Under the pieces are notes generated by a model. It made no database searches and had not been told where the DNA came from. It saw only the letters and a list, made by a program, of their open reading frames with translations. Below, in pieces: positions 49,824-60,400 of a DNA stretch of 64,000 nt; positions within the stretch are counted from its first letter, which is position 1; the number at the start of each line of letters is the position of its first letter. The translations under genes were made by a program, and so were the position numbers. The DNA comes from Cognatazoarcus halotolerans (GTDB lineage Bacteria > Pseudomonadota > Gammaproteobacteria > Burkholderiales > Rhodocyclaceae): positions 1 through 64,000 of the forward strand of contig NZ_WUAF01000017.1 of the NCBI RefSeq assembly GCF_009800965.1, in the 5' to 3' direction.

Positions 49824-50423
49824 TCAAGTGCGTCGGTTCAATCCCAGGCGCCTGAACCACCCGCCGGCCAGTACCGGCTCATCCCACGCCAGTTCCAGTT
49901 CTGGTGCGTGCGCCAGCAAGTCCTCGAAAACCACGTCCATGCGCGTTGCGACGCGGCGCGACAGGGGATTGAGCAGGCGCCGCAGGCGGGCGGGTTCGCC
50001 GCGTTTGAGGAATTTGTCGAACACTAGCAAATGCCCGCCGGGGCGCAGGATACGCGCGGTTTCGAGCAGACATTGACCGGGGTTCGGCACGACCGCGAGG
50101 ATCAGGTGCAATATCGCGCAGTCGAAGCTGTGATCCGCAAACGGCAGCCGCATCGCATCGCCCTGGATCGGCCAGTAGGTGTGCTTGCCGGCCCTTGGTC
50201 GGCTTCGCTGCAGCATCGCTTCGGTCAGGTCGAGGCCCACGTATTCATGCCCGGACGGCAGGTGCGGCAGATCCAGCCCGGTGCCGACGCCGCTCACCAG
50301 TACCTTCATGGGCGGCTTGTCGGCCAGCCATGCTGCGCTGGCCGAACGGGCACTGCGCGTGGCGGCAGCGACGACCGCGTCGTAGAACGGAGCGATGAGG
50401 GTGTAACTTCGGCGCAGCGACAT
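49824..50423 (-). CDS. Class I SAM-dependent methyltransferase
   Basis: The 199-residue protein has the Rossmann-type methyltransferase motifs: VLVSGVGTGLDLPHLPSG near residue 41-58 (SAM loop, with Ser-Gly-Val in place of the commoner Asp-x-Gly), YVGLDLTEAML near 61 and GDAMRLPFADHSFDCAILH near 88-106. The N-terminal SYTLIAPFYDAVV is typical of UbiE/phosphatidylethanolamine-methylase-like enzymes. The C-terminal helices could contact lipid, so a lipid or quinone substrate is possible but unproven. It is 25 bases downstream of apaG on the same strand. Confidence 0.75.
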   Translation of the reverse strand: MSLRRSYTLIAPFYDAVVAAATRSARSASAAWLADKPPMKVLVSGVGTGLDLPHLPSGHEYVGLDLTEAMLQRSRPRAGKHTYWPIQGDAMRLPFADHSFDCAILHLILAVVPNPGQCLLETARILRPGGHLLVFDKFLKRGEPARLRRLLNPLSRRVATRMDVVFEDLLAHAPELELAWDEPVLAGGWFRRLGLNRRT

Positions 50424-50448
50424 CAGGGCCGGGCAGCTACCGGACGCC

Positions 50449-50832
50449 TCAATGCAGGACTCTCGGTACCGCCAGGGTGAATTCCGGGATTACCGCATCG
50501 AATCGGGTGCCGTCGTCGGCGGTCATCTGGTAGGTGCCCCGCATGACCCCTACCGGCGTTGCGAGGGCGCAGCCACTGGTGTACTCGAACTGCCCTCCGG
50601 GATTCAGTTCCGGTTGCTCGCCAACGACGCCCATGCCGCGCACTTCCTGTTCGTCGCCGTCGCCATCGGTGATGATCCAGTGGCGGCTGACCAGTTTCGC
50701 ACCGACCGTTCCAGCGTTCTCGATGGTGATGTGGTAGGCGAAGACGTATCGTCCTTCTTCGGGTGCCGATTGTTCCTCGATGTACTGCGCTTCGGCGGAA
50801 ACCCGGATGTCGTACTTGGTATTGTTGTTCAT
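50449..50832 (-). CDS. apaG: ApaG protein
   Basis: ApaG is a small immunoglobulin-like beta-sandwich protein. The sequence shows YIEEQSAPEEGRYVFAYHIT near residue 18-37, SRHWIITDGDG, VRGMGVVGEQPELNPGGQFE near 65-84 and YTSGCALATPVGVMRGTY, all conserved in the family. Length is 127 (125 in E. coli). Mutants in enterobacteria affect cobalt/magnesium efflux, but the biochemical role is unclear. It is divergent from rpe across 156 bases and far from apaH. Confidence 0.95.
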   Translation of the reverse strand: MNNNTKYDIRVSAEAQYIEEQSAPEEGRYVFAYHITIENAGTVGAKLVSRHWIITDGDGDEQEVRGMGVVGEQPELNPGGQFEYTSGCALATPVGVMRGTYQMTADDGTRFDAVIPEFTLAVPRVLH

Positions 50833-50988
50833 TTTTCTACCCTGTTGGGACGCTGGCGTTCTGCCCGCAATTCGATTGAAGCGGAAACCCGGCGCTTGGG
50901 CAAGCCATGATGTTTGCCAAAGCGTGATTTCCGCCTTCGTCCGAGTCGCGCGTAGAATCCCTGTCCTGTCAGTCACCGGAGTCCATCC

Positions 50989-51684
50989 ATGTTCCGCATC
51001 GCCCCCAGTCTGCTTTCTGCCGATTTCGCGCGGCTTGGCGAAGAGGTCAGAAACGTCGTTGCATCCGGTGCCGACTGGATCCATTTCGATGTGATGGACA
51101 ACCATTACGTGCCGAACCTGACGATTGGCCCGCTGGTGTGCGAGGCAATCCGGCCGCACACGGAGGCGCCGATCGACGTGCACCTGATGGTCAAGCCGGT
51201 CGATCGCATCATTCCCGACTTTGCAAAGGCAGGGGCCAACGTCATCACTTTCCATCCGGAAGCCTCGGAGCATGTGGATCGCAGCCTTGGCCTGATCCGT
51301 GACAGTGGCTGTCTGGCCGGGCTGGTGTTCAACCCGGCGACGCCCCTGTTCTGGATGGACCATGTGATGGACAAGCTCGATGTCGTGCTGCTGATGAGCG
51401 TCAATCCGGGCTTCGGCGGGCAGAAGTTCATTCCCGGCACTCTCGACAAACTGCGCGAAGCCCGCGCCCGGATCGACGCCTATGCCGAGCGCAGTGGTCG
51501 TCAGATCCTGCTGGAGATCGACGGCGGGGTTAAGGTCGACAACATCGGCGAAATCGCAGCTGCTGGAGCGGATACCTTTGTTGCCGGCTCGGCGGTTTTC
51601 GGTGCCGCGCGCATTGAAGACCCCAACCGTTACGACTCGGTGATCGGCGCGCTGCGGACACAACTGGCGGAGATCAGGACGTGA
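50989..51684 (+). CDS. rpe: Ribulose-phosphate 3-epimerase Rpe
   Basis: Rpe interconverts ribulose-5-phosphate and xylulose-5-phosphate. The TIM barrel is shown by [35 protein letters not shown] (metal-binding His/Asp) near residue 31-48, VHLMVKPVD near 64, [14 protein letters not shown] near 141-154 and [11 protein letters not shown] near 177. Length is 231 (225 in E. coli). It overlaps gph by 4 bases; rpe-gph-trpE order is common in Proteobacteria. Confidence 0.97.
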   Translation: MFRIAPSLLSADFARLGEEVRNVVASGADWIHFDVMDNHYVPNLTIGPLVCEAIRPHTEAPIDVHLMVKPVDRIIPDFAKAGANVITFHPEASEHVDRSLGLIRDSGCLAGLVFNPATPLFWMDHVMDKLDVVLLMSVNPGFGGQKFIPGTLDKLREARARIDAYAERSGRQILLEIDGGVKVDNIGEIAAAGADTFVAGSAVFGAARIEDPNRYDSVIGALRTQLAEIRT

Positions 51685-52367
51685 GCAAGCAGTACGAAAT
51701 CCGCGCGGTGTTGCTCGATCTCGACGGCACCCTGCTCGATACCATCCACGATCTCGCCGAGGCGGCCAACCGCACCCTGGCCGAACTCGGCCGGCCGACC
51801 CGCAGCGTCGCAGAGATCCACAGTTTCGTCGGCAAGGGCATTCCGAATCTGGTTCGGCGCTGCCTCGGCGGGGACGGCCCGGTAAGCGACGTGGACATGG
51901 AAATGGCGCTGCCGGTCTTCCGACGCCATTACGCCTTCGTCAATGGCAGCCAGACCCGCATCTATCCGGGCGTGGTCGAGGGCCTTGCCGAGATGCGGGC
52001 GATGGGTTTCGCCCTTGGTTGCGTGACCAACAAATCCGGCGAATTCACCATGCCGCTGCTCGAACGCATGGGTATCGCCGATTTCTTCGGTGCGGTGATC
52101 AGCGGCGATACCCTTCCGGTGAAGAAACCCGATCCCGCGATGTTGCGTCATGCCTGCGACCGGCTCGGTGTCGGCGTGGCCGATGCCCTGATGGTCGGCG
52201 ACTCGGAGAACGATGCGCTGGCTGCGCGTGCCTGCGAGATGCCGGTGCTGCTGATGACCTATGGCTACAGTGAAGGCAAGCCGGTGGACAGCATTGAATG
52301 CGATGGGCTAGTATCGTCGCTTTCCGAGGTCGTGCCAATGATCCGTCTGCGGCGCACCGGCCGGTAA
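51681..52367 (+). CDS. gph: Phosphoglycolate phosphatase Gph
   Basis: Gph removes phosphate from 2-phosphoglycolate formed in DNA repair or photorespiration-like side reactions. HAD motifs: [19 protein letters not shown] near residue 10 (nucleophile Asp), VTNKSGEF near 114, VKKPDPAML near 147 and [14 protein letters not shown] near 171. Length is 228. The start overlaps rpe. The region after its stop holds the trp leader. Confidence 0.94.
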   Translation: MSKQYEIRAVLLDLDGTLLDTIHDLAEAANRTLAELGRPTRSVAEIHSFVGKGIPNLVRRCLGGDGPVSDVDMEMALPVFRRHYAFVNGSQTRIYPGVVEGLAEMRAMGFALGCVTNKSGEFTMPLLERMGIADFFGAVISGDTLPVKKPDPAMLRHACDRLGVGVADALMVGDSENDALAARACEMPVLLMTYGYSEGKPVDSIECDGLVSSLSEVVPMIRLRRTGR

Positions 52368-52387
52368 ATCCAACCAGAATTCGTATC

Positions 52388-52483
52388 GTGACTCTTCAGC
52401 AGAAGCTTTTCGACAAGGAGATCGCAGCGGCCCGCGCCCGGGCGTTCACGGGGCGCGGCTGGTGGTCATGGCGTGCCGCCTGA
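52388..52483 (+). CDS. trpL: Trp operon leader peptide with Trp-Trp-Ser-Trp run
   Basis: A 31-codon frame from GTG to TGA lies in the 180-base gap before trpE. Its last residues are RGWWSWRAA, with Trp codons at 52460-52462, 52463-52465 and 52469-52471. Three Trp in four codons near the stop is the signature of ribosome-mediated attenuation: scarce Trp-tRNA would stall the ribosome here and change the folding of the following RNA. The Shine-Dalgarno before GTG 52388 is poor, so the exact start is uncertain; in-frame codons upstream run into gph. Confidence rests on the Trp cluster and position, not on homology. Confidence 0.75.
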   Translation: MTLQQKLFDKEIAAARARAFTGRGWWSWRAA

Positions 52484-52496
52484 CCTGCTGCGATTG

Positions 52497-52512
52497 ACGG
52501 GCGAATGCCCGT
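52497..52512 (+). promoter_or_regulatory. Candidate attenuator hairpin between the trp leader peptide and trpE
   Basis: acgggc and gcccgt (6 bp, loop gaat) lie 13 bases after the leader stop. The left arm could instead pair with gcccg-type strings inside the leader (near 52430-52442), the alternative pairing expected of an attenuator. No U-run follows, so it may act on trpE translation, or the true terminator was missed. Confidence 0.45.
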
Positions 52513-52547
52513 GATAACCTAGAAAAACAGATGCTTACGGAGTCTTC

Positions 52548-54023
52548 ATGCTTGAGACCGAATTCAACGCGCTGGCTGCGCAGGGCTACAACCGCATCCC
52601 GGTGACCCTCGAGACCTTCGCGGATCTCGATACCCCGCTTTCGATTTACCTGAAACTGGCCAACGAGCCCTACACCTACCTGCTCGAATCGGTGCAGGGT
52701 GGCGAGCGCTTCGGCCGGTATTCGATGATCGGACTGGCCGCCTCGACCCGGATCGAGGTCTATGGCCGTTCGGCACTGCTGCTCACCGGCAACCGTCTCG
52801 TCGAACGTCGTGACTATGGCGATCCGCTCAATTTCGTCGCCGAGGTGATGGAGCGGATCAAGGTGCCGGCGCGCGAGAATCTGCCGCGCTTCTCGGGCGG
52901 ACTGGTCGGCTGTTTCGGCTACGACACGGTGCGCTACATCGAGCCGCGGCTGGCCGGGACCGACAAGGCCGATCCGCTCGGCACGCCCGACATCCTGCTG
53001 CTGCTGTCTGAAGAGATCGCCATCGTCGACAATCTTTCGGGCAAGCTCACGCTGGTAGTCTATGCCGAGCCCGAGGTGCCCGGCGCCTACAAGCGCGCAC
53101 GCAAACGTCTTCGCGAACTGCTCGCCAGACTCCGTGCGCCGGTACCGATTCCGGCCGAGGTCGTGGCCGAATCGCAGGATGCGGTGTCGAGCTTCGGCGA
53201 GACCGAGTTCAAGGCGGCCGTGCAGCGCGCCAAGGAATACATCGTCGAAGGCGATGTCATGCAGGTGGTGCTGTCACAGCGCATGAGCAAACCCTTTGCC
53301 GCCAGCCCGCTGTCGCTGTACCGCGCGATCCGCACCCTGAATCCCTCGCCCTACATGTTCTTCTTCAATTTTGAGGATTTTCATGTGGTGGGTTCGTCCC
53401 CGGAGATCCTGGTGCGACTCGAGGACGGCGACGTCACCGTGCGGCCGATCGCCGGCACCCGCAAGCGGGGTAGCTCGGCCGCGGAAGACCTGGAGCTGGA
53501 GCAGGATCTGCTTTCCGATGAAAAGGAACGTGCCGAGCATCTGCAACTCCTCGATCTCGGGCGCAACGACTGCGGGCGGGTGGCCGAGATCGGTACGGTG
53601 AAGGTCACCGAGCGGTTCACGGTGGAGCGCTACTCGCACGTGATGCATATCGTCTCCAACGTCGAGGGTCGCCTGCGCGAGGATCTCAACGCGCTGGCCG
53701 TGCTGCGTGCAACCTTCCCGGCCGGGACGGTATCGGGCGCACCGAAGGTGCGGGCGATGGAGATCATCGATGAACTCGAGCCGGTCAAGCGCGGCATTTA
53801 CGCGGGCGCTTCGGGCTATGTCGGTTTCCACGGCGATATGGATCTGGCGATCAACATCCGTACCGCGGTGATCAAGGACGGCGTCATCCATGTGCAGGCG
53901 GGCGCCGGCATCGTGGCCGATTCCGACCCCGATTCCGAATGGCAGGAAACGCAGAACAAGGCCCGCGCGATGCTGCGCGCGGCCGAGATGGCGGAAGCCG
54001 GGCTCGATACCCGCATCGACTGA
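52548..54023 (+). CDS. trpE: Anthranilate synthase component I TrpE
   Basis: TrpE makes anthranilate from chorismate with ammonia supplied by TrpG. The feedback-site motif LLES is present in [17 protein letters not shown] near residue 45-61, so tryptophan inhibition is expected. The chorismate-binding block is clear: [18 protein letters not shown] near residue 269, IAGTRKRG near 302, and [16 protein letters not shown] near 396-411. Length is 491. It is preceded by the leader peptide and separated from trpG by two inserted genes, a split not usual for the operon. Confidence 0.97.
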   Translation: MLETEFNALAAQGYNRIPVTLETFADLDTPLSIYLKLANEPYTYLLESVQGGERFGRYSMIGLAASTRIEVYGRSALLLTGNRLVERRDYGDPLNFVAEVMERIKVPARENLPRFSGGLVGCFGYDTVRYIEPRLAGTDKADPLGTPDILLLLSEEIAIVDNLSGKLTLVVYAEPEVPGAYKRARKRLRELLARLRAPVPIPAEVVAESQDAVSSFGETEFKAAVQRAKEYIVEGDVMQVVLSQRMSKPFAASPLSLYRAIRTLNPSPYMFFFNFEDFHVVGSSPEILVRLEDGDVTVRPIAGTRKRGSSAAEDLELEQDLLSDEKERAEHLQLLDLGRNDCGRVAEIGTVKVTERFTVERYSHVMHIVSNVEGRLREDLNALAVLRATFPAGTVSGAPKVRAMEIIDELEPVKRGIYAGASGYVGFHGDMDLAINIRTAVIKDGVIHVQAGAGIVADSDPDSEWQETQNKARAMLRAAEMAEAGLDTRID

Positions 54024-54061
54024 CGACTGTTCGAACGCCCCCCCTTTAACTGGAGGCAGGC

Positions 54062-54160
54062 ATGATCGACTACGCCCTCGAGTACTGCTGCAGACCGCGT
54101 TCCCCCGAAGGCTGTCCGTCCTCGTGTCGGATCGGCGCGGGCGGGCTGGTGCGACCATGA
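54062..54160 (+). CDS. 32-residue Cys-rich small ORF coupled to the BKACE gene
   Basis: An ATG 5 bases after a strong GGAGG opens 32 codons ending in CCA TGA, where the TGA overlaps the next gene's ATG (ATGA). The peptide starts MIDYALEYCCRPRSPEGC and has four Cys at positions 9, 10, 18 and 22, a spacing that could bind metal. No family is recognised. The strong ribosome site and the 4-base stop/start overlap, together with the weak site of the downstream gene, argue that it is translated, at least to couple BKACE translation. A chance ORF cannot be excluded. Confidence 0.45.
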   Translation: MIDYALEYCCRPRSPEGCPSSCRIGAGGLVRP

Positions 54161-54990
54161 ATCGCGCGCGGGTGATTCTCACCGTGGCGCCCAATGGCGC
54201 TCGCCGCACCAAGCGTGAGCACGGTGCGGTGCCGCTCAGCACCGAAGAGATCGTCGCCACGGCACGTGCCAGCCGCGCGGCCGGGGCGTCGATCCTGCAT
54301 CTGCACGTGCGCGACGGCGAGGGCATGCACAGCCTCGATATCGCCCGTTACCGCGAAGCCTACGACGCCGTACGCGCGGCGTGCGACATCTGCATCCAGC
54401 CGACGACCGAGCGCGGGAGCAGTTTCACGCCGGACGACATGATGGCGGTGCAGCGCGCCCTCGCCCCGGAGATGATCACCCTCAACCTGAATGAACTGCT
54501 CGATCCCGACGACGATGCCCAGATCGCGCGGGGCCGCGATTTTCTGAGTGAGATCGCGTCGGCCGGGACGGTGCCGCAATATATCGTCTACGACTGGACC
54601 CAGCTGCAGACCCTACAACGCTGGTGGGAGGCGGGCTGGGTTCCCCAGCGACGGCCTTTCGTGCTGCTGGTGGCGGGCCGCAACGGTACCAAGGCGGGCA
54701 GCCCGCGCGACGTGCTGGATTATCTACCGGTACTGCCGGGCGAGTGGCGCTGGGGCGTGTGCGCCTTCGGACCTCACGAACTGGCCTGCGTGACCCAGGC
54801 GGCACTGGCCGGCGGGCACTGCCGGGTCGGCTTCGAAAACAACCTCACAACCGCCGATGGGCGTCCCTTGCGCGACAACGCCGACCAGGTCGGCAGGCTC
54901 GCGCGGCTGCTGAATGAACTGGGCTTCGGCCTTGCTTCCGCGGCGGAAGTGCGCGAGGTTTTTGGAATGAAACCCTACAAGGCCGGCTGA
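54157..54990 (+). CDS. BKACE (DUF849) beta-keto acid cleavage-type enzyme with altered active site
   Basis: This is a zinc-dependent TIM-barrel family that condenses a beta-keto acid with acetyl-CoA; the founder cleaves 3-keto-5-aminohexanoate. [15 protein letters not shown] opens the barrel and [11 protein letters not shown] carries the two zinc His at residues 48 and 50. [10 protein letters not shown] near 221-230 aligns with the family block RVGxEDN: Arg223 and Glu227 fit the founder's Arg226 and zinc Glu230, but residue 228 is Asn where the catalytic Asp231 is expected. Length is 277. It lies between trpE and trpG in the same orientation, without a known role in tryptophan synthesis. Family call firm, substrate unknown. 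Confidence 0.8.
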   Translation: MNRARVILTVAPNGARRTKREHGAVPLSTEEIVATARASRAAGASILHLHVRDGEGMHSLDIARYREAYDAVRAACDICIQPTTERGSSFTPDDMMAVQRALAPEMITLNLNELLDPDDDAQIARGRDFLSEIASAGTVPQYIVYDWTQLQTLQRWWEAGWVPQRRPFVLLVAGRNGTKAGSPRDVLDYLPVLPGEWRWGVCAFGPHELACVTQAALAGGHCRVGFENNLTTADGRPLRDNADQVGRLARLLNELGFGLASAAEVREVFGMKPYKAG

Positions 54991-55010
54991 GCGCCGGCGG
55001 GATGAAAGAC

Positions 55011-55589
55011 ATGCTACTGATGATCGACAACTACGATTCCTTCACCTATAACTTGGTGCAGTACTTCGGAGAGCTTGGCGCCAAGGTCAAGGTGTTCCGC
55101 AACGACGAAATCACCCTCGAGCAGATCGAGATGATGAAGCCCGATCTGCTGGTGATCTCGCCCGGGCCGTGCTCGCCCGCCGAGGCGGGCATTTCGGTAC
55201 CCGCGATCAAGGCCTTCGCCGGCCGCATTCCGCTGCTCGGCGTTTGCCTTGGTCACCAAAGCATCGGCGCCGCCTTTGGCGGCAAGGTGGTGCACGCCAA
55301 GCGCCTGATGCATGGCAAGACCTCGCCGGTGATCCATACCGACGTCGGCGTGTTCCGCGGGCTGCCCAGCCCGCTGACCTGCACCCGCTATCATTCGCTC
55401 GCGGTTGAACGCGAGAGCCTTCCCGACTGTCTGGAAGTGACGGCATGGACCGAGGACGGCGAAATCATGGGCATGCGCCACAAGACCCTGGCGGTCGAGG
55501 GCGTGCAGTTCCACCCCGAATCCATTCTGACCGACGGTGGTCACCGGATGCTGCAGAACTTTCTTGAACAGTCCGTCGCGACCGCCTGA
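55011..55589 (+). CDS. trpG: Anthranilate synthase component II TrpG (glutamine amidotransferase)
   Basis: TrpG supplies ammonia from glutamine to Trp[21 protein letters not shown] is the usual N-terminus; the class I amidotransferase triad is seen as [10 protein letters not shown] near residue 77 (nucleophile Cys) and VQFHPESIL near 165 (His and Glu). The ATG at 55011 is better spaced from ggcggg than an in-frame ATG at 55002. Length is 192. In some bacteria the same subunit also serves folate synthesis (PabA); position next to trpD argues mainly for tryptophan. Confidence 0.95.
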   Translation: MLLMIDNYDSFTYNLVQYFGELGAKVKVFRNDEITLEQIEMMKPDLLVISPGPCSPAEAGISVPAIKAFAGRIPLLGVCLGHQSIGAAFGGKVVHAKRLMHGKTSPVIHTDVGVFRGLPSPLTCTRYHSLAVERESLPDCLEVTAWTEDGEIMGMRHKTLAVEGVQFHPESILTDGGHRMLQNFLEQSVATA

Positions 55590-55601
55590 ACGGAGAATAC
55601 G

Positions 55602-56633
55602 ATGAGCATTACCCCCCAGGACGCCCTGCAACGCACGATTGAACACCGCGAGATCTTCTTCGATGAAATGGTTTCGCTGATGCGCCGCATCATGGCCGGC
55701 GAGATCTCGCCGGTGATGACCGCCGCGATCCTCGCGGGCCTGCGCACGAAGAAGGAAACCATCGGCGAGATCGCCGCCGCGGCCACGGTCATGCGCGAGC
55801 TCTCGACCAAGGTGGTCGTGCCGCCGCCCAACGACAACTTCCTCGACGTGGTCGGCACCGGTGGCGACGGCGCCAATACCTTCAACATCTCCACCACCAC
55901 CGCCTTCGTGGCCGCCGCCGCCGGGGCGCGGGTGGCCAAGCACGGCGGGCGCAGCGTGTCGTCCAGCTCGGGCAGCGCGGATGTGCTCGAGTCGCTGGGC
56001 GTGAACCTCGCCCTGAGTGCCGAGCAGGTCGCCGAATGCATCGACGAGACCGGCATCGGCTTCATGTTCGCCCCCAACCACCACAGCGCGATGAAGAACG
56101 TCGCGCCGGTGCGCAAGGAACTGGGCGTTCGCACCATCTTCAACATCCTCGGCCCGCTTACCAACCCCGCCGGCGCGCCCAACACGCTCATGGGTGTCTT
56201 CCACCCGGACCTGGTCGGCATTCAGGTGCGCGTGATGCAGCAGCTCGGTGCAAAGCACGTGATGGTGGTCTATGGCCGCGACGGCATGGACGAAGTGTCG
56301 CTCGGCGCGGCGACCATGGTCGGCGAGCTCAAGGATGGCGAGATCCGCGAATACGAGATCCATCCCGAGGACTTCGGTCTGGCGATGATGTCGAGTCGCA
56401 ACCTTGCGGTAGGGAGCGCGGACGAGTCCAGGGACGTGGTCATGGAGGTGCTCTCCAATCGCCCGGGTCCGGCGCTCGAGATCGTCGCCTTCAACGCCGG
56501 CGTGGCGCTCTATACCGCCAACATGGTGGCCGACATCGGCACCGGTATCGAACGCGCGCGCGAAGTCATCGCCTCCGGCGCGGCGCGTGCCAAGGCCGAG
56601 GCCTTCGCCGCCTGTACCCGCAAGTTCAAGTGA
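55602..56633 (+). CDS. trpD: Anthranilate phosphoribosyltransferase TrpD
   Basis: TrpD joins anthranilate to PRPP. The PRPP loop is [20 protein letters not shown] near residue 84-103, [21 protein letters not shown] near 114-134 follows, and [19 protein letters not shown] and [12 protein letters not shown] are family marks. Length is 343. It follows trpG by 12 bases and precedes trpC by 7, in operon order. It is a separate gene, not fused to trpG as in enterobacteria. Confidence 0.97.
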   Translation: MSITPQDALQRTIEHREIFFDEMVSLMRRIMAGEISPVMTAAILAGLRTKKETIGEIAAAATVMRELSTKVVVPPPNDNFLDVVGTGGDGANTFNISTTTAFVAAAAGARVAKHGGRSVSSSSGSADVLESLGVNLALSAEQVAECIDETGIGFMFAPNHHSAMKNVAPVRKELGVRTIFNILGPLTNPAGAPNTLMGVFHPDLVGIQVRVMQQLGAKHVMVVYGRDGMDEVSLGAATMVGELKDGEIREYEIHPEDFGLAMMSSRNLAVGSADESRDVVMEVLSNRPGPALEIVAFNAGVALYTANMVADIGTGIERAREVIASGAARAKAEAFAACTRKFK

Positions 56634-56640
56634 GCCGCCG

Positions 56641-57429
56641 ATGAGTGACATCCTCGACAAGATCCTTGCCACCAAGCGCGATGAAGTGGCCGCTGCGCGC
56701 AAGGCGCAGCCCGACGCCGTGGTGCGTGACCGCGCCGCGGCCGCGCCGCCAGCGCGCGATTTCGTCGGCAGCCTGCGCGCGAAGCTCGCCGCCGGGCAGT
56801 CCGCAGTCATCGCCGAGATCAAGAAGGCGAGCCCTTCGAAGGGCATCATCCGGGCCGATTTCAGGCCTGCCGAGATCGCCGCGTCCTACGAGGCCGGTGG
56901 CGCCGCCTGCCTGTCGGTGCTGACCGATCGCGAATACTTCAAGGGTGCCCCGGAATACCTGCAGGCCGCCCGCGCCGCCTGCACGCTGCCGGTCCTGCGC
57001 AAGGATTTCCTGGTCGATCCCTACCAAGTGTACGAAGCTCGAGCGATGGGCGCCGACGCGATCCTGTTGATCGTCGCCGCGCTCTCGCTGGCGCAGATGC
57101 AGGAGATGGAAGGCATCGCCCGCAGCCTCGGCATGGCGGTCCTAGTCGAAAGCCACGACGCGGGCGAACTCGATGTCGCGCTGCAACTCGAGACGCCGCT
57201 GATCGGCATCAACAACCGCAACCTGCGCACCTTCGAGGTGTCGCTGGATACCACCATCGACCAGCTCGAGCGCATTCCTGCGGGGCGCATCGTGGTCACC
57301 GAGTCCGGCATCCTCGCCGCCGCCGACGTGGCGCGGATGCGCGGCCATGGGGTGAACGCCTTCCTCGTCGGCGAGGCCTTCATGCGCGCCGATGATCCGG
57401 GGCGTGCGCTTGGGGTGCTGTTCGCTTGA
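56641..57429 (+). CDS. trpC: Indole-3-glycerol phosphate synthase TrpC
   Basis: TrpC closes the indole ring. The TIM barrel shows [16 protein letters not shown] near residue 56-71 (catalytic Lys), [18 protein letters not shown] near 94-111, [17 protein letters not shown] near 119-135, [12 protein letters not shown] near 190-201 and VTESGI near 219. Length is 262. It is monofunctional (no TrpF fusion); trpF and trpAB are not in this window. It ends 6 bases before tamB. Confidence 0.97.
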   Translation: MSDILDKILATKRDEVAAARKAQPDAVVRDRAAAAPPARDFVGSLRAKLAAGQSAVIAEIKKASPSKGIIRADFRPAEIAASYEAGGAACLSVLTDREYFKGAPEYLQAARAACTLPVLRKDFLVDPYQVYEARAMGADAILLIVAALSLAQMQEMEGIARSLGMAVLVESHDAGELDVALQLETPLIGINNRNLRTFEVSLDTTIDQLERIPAGRIVVTESGILAAADVARMRGHGVNAFLVGEAFMRADDPGRALGVLFA

Positions 57430-57435
57430 TCGGTC

Positions 57436-60400
57436 ATGGCTGAGGCGCCGCAGGCTCCGCAGGAACGGCTGCCCACCGCGCCGCGCGGCCGTTTGCGCTG
57501 GCGACGCTGGCTCGCCGGTTTCGTGCTGGCGCTGGTGCTCGTGCCGGTGCTGCTGGCGGCCGTCCTGTTCTACGCCGACAGCGGTTTCAGGACGCTTGCC
57601 GGTCTGGCCGGGCGACTGAGCGGCGGCATCGTGCAGATCGACGCGCCGGCGGGGCGCCTGGCGGACCAGCTGTCGATCGGCCGGCTGCGGCTCGCCCTGC
57701 CGAACCTGCGTGTTGAGGTCGAGCAGCTCTCGCTCGACTGGCGGCCGCTCGAACTGATCGATCGCAAGCTTGGCATCGCGCGACTCTCCGTGGGTTCCGT
57801 GGTGCTCAGCTCGGCCCCGAGCGACGCGCCGGCGAGCCTGCCGGCGACGCTCGAGCTGCCGCTCTCGATCAAGGCCGACGAGATCGTTGTGGGCCGGCTG
57901 CAGATGCTGGAGTGGTCCGAAGACGCTGCGGTGGCCGGCGGCGAGACCTTGCTGGTGGAAAACATTCGCGGCAGCCTCGAGAGCGACGGCAAGCATCATC
58001 GGTTCACCGGGCTCGAAGCAAAGACGCCCTTCGGCGCCGCACGCCTCGCCGGCAGCATCGACGGCGCCACGCCCTTCGCGCTCGAGGCCAGCGGCAGCCT
58101 CGCCGGCGAGCGCGACGGGCGGTCGTATTCGCTGGCGCTCGCCGCCAATGGCTCACTCGAGGCGCCGCTTCTGGCGCTCAAGGCCGACGGGGCGGGGCTG
58201 TCCGGCAGCGCACAGATCGAGGCCAGCCCGTTCGCCGCGGTGCCGCTCAAGCGTGCGCAGATCCGCCTCGGCGAGATCGACCCTTCGGCCTTCAATGCCT
58301 CGGCACCTGTGGGCGCCTTCATCGTCGAGGCTGACCTGCGGACCCGTGCCGGCGAGGGCGCGACGCCGCGGCCACCGGAGCAGTGGGAGGTCGAAGGCCC
58401 GATCCGCATCGAAAACCGGCGCCCGGGACCTTACGACAAGGGGCATGTCCCGCTGTTGTCGCTGTCCGGCCGGCTTGGCTGGTCGGCCGGCAAGCTGAGC
58501 GCCGAAGAGCTCGATATCCGCCTGCCCGACAAGGGGCGTATCGAAGGTCGCATCGCCTGGCAGCCCGGTGGCGAAGATCCGCTCGGCTCGCTTGCCGCTG
58601 CGCTGCAGCTGGCCGGGGTGAATGCCGCCGCGCTCGACGGCCGGCTGCCCGAGACCCGCGCCGCCGGCAAGATCGATGCGGACGGTGACAGCGCCGGCCA
58701 GACGCTGGTTGCGAGCCTGCGCGATGCAGGCTTCGCGCTCGATTTGAAGGCCGCCCACGCCGCGGCGAAGCTGACTATCGAGCAAGCCCTGCTGAGCCGT
58801 GGGCGTGCCCGGTTGAGTGCCACCGGGAAGCTCGATCTGGAGGGCAAGCGGCCATTTTCGGCGCAAGCCACGCTGACGCACTTCGATCCGCAGGGCTTCC
58901 AGAAGGACGCACCGACCGCTGACCTTAACCTGGATCTCGAGGCCAGCGGCGAGTTCGCCGATGCGCCGCTGGCCTCGGTGCGGTATGTCTTCGCACCAAG
59001 TACTTTGGCCGGTCGCGCGCTGTCGGGCGAGGGGCGCTTCGCGCTGAGTGGCAAGCGGCTTTCCGACAGCCGCTTCTGGCTCGCCCTGGCGGGCAACCGT
59101 CTCGATGGCAGCGGTGCCTGGGGCGGTGGTGGTGACACGCTTGCGCTCAATCTGGATGCGGCCAACCTGGGTGGGCTCGCCAAGGGCTATGACGGCCAGG
59201 TCAAGCTCGACGCGAAGCTGCGGGGCACGCTCGAGGCGCCCGCCGGCGAAATGGAGCTCAGTGCCAGCGAGCTGCGTTTGCCGGAGGGTGTCGAGATGAC
59301 CGGCGTGAACGCCCAGGGCAGCCTGCGAGACGGCCTCGATGGTGCGATCGCCTTCGCCGCCGGTGTCGGCGAGATCCGCCGCCGCAACCCGGATCGCACG
59401 GTGACGCCCCTGCTCGAGCGCGCCTCGCTGACGGTGGACGGTCGTCGCGGTGCCCACGTCGTGGAACTCGATGCCGCGCTGGCCGAAGGCAATGCCGTCG
59501 CCGCGCGACTCGAGGGTGGCCTCGACGCGGGCATGCGCTGGGTCGGACAGCTCACGCGCCTCAAGACCGCCGGACAGGTGGCGCTCGAACTGCAGGCGCC
59601 GGCAAGTCTCGAGGCGTCGGCAGATGCGGTGGCGCTCGGTGCGGCCGAGCTGCACTCGGGCGAGGGTCGGGTGGTGCTCGAGCAGACGCGCTGGAGCCCC
59701 GCCGAGATCATCGCCCGCGGCCGCATGTCCGGCCTGCAGATCGGATTGGTGCGCGATGCCTCGGGCAAGGCCCGGCGCGGGCCGGGCGAGTTGCGCCTCG
59801 GTGGCGAGTGGGATCTGCGACTGGGCGAGCGGATCAACGGCCTGGCGCGTCTCTATCGGGAGTCGGGCGATCTGGTGCTGGTTGGCGATTCGGTCGCGCG
59901 CCTCGGCCTCCAGCGCTTCGAAGCGGTATTGTCGGCCAACGATGGACGGCTCGCCCTGAGCGTCGATGCCGAGGGCGACCAGCTCGGCAAGCTGGCCGGT
60001 TCGGCCACCGCCATGTCGGAGCGCTACCAGGGTGGCTGGCGCCTGGTGCCCGGTGCCGCGCTGCTCGGCTCAGGGGATCTGGCGATGCCCTCGATCGGCT
60101 GGCTGGGGCCGTTGGCGAGCGCCAACATGCGTACCGGTGGCAGCGTCAATGCCCGCTTCTCGCTGTCGGGAACGCCAGAAAGACCGGTGGCGACAGGTTC
60201 GATCAGCGGCCGCGATCTTGCGGTCAATCTCGCCGATCAGGGTGTGCGCCTTTCGGGAGGCTCGCTCGAGGCGAACTTCGACAAGGATCGCCTGCGCCTG
60301 GAGCGCCTCGAATTCATATCGCCGAATCGCGTCACCCCCAGGGACGGACGGCTGCCGCTGCAGCGCATCGTTGCCACGCCGGGGAAACTCAATGCCAGCG

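Noticed and set aside
52298-52387. Upstream in-frame extension of the trp leader peptide
   Set aside because: It overlaps the end of gph in another frame and has no ribosome site; the functional feature is the Trp cluster near the stop.
52368-52547. Tryptophan or other metabolite riboswitch before trpE
   Set aside because: No known riboswitch core was recognised, and the leader-peptide explanation accounts for the region.
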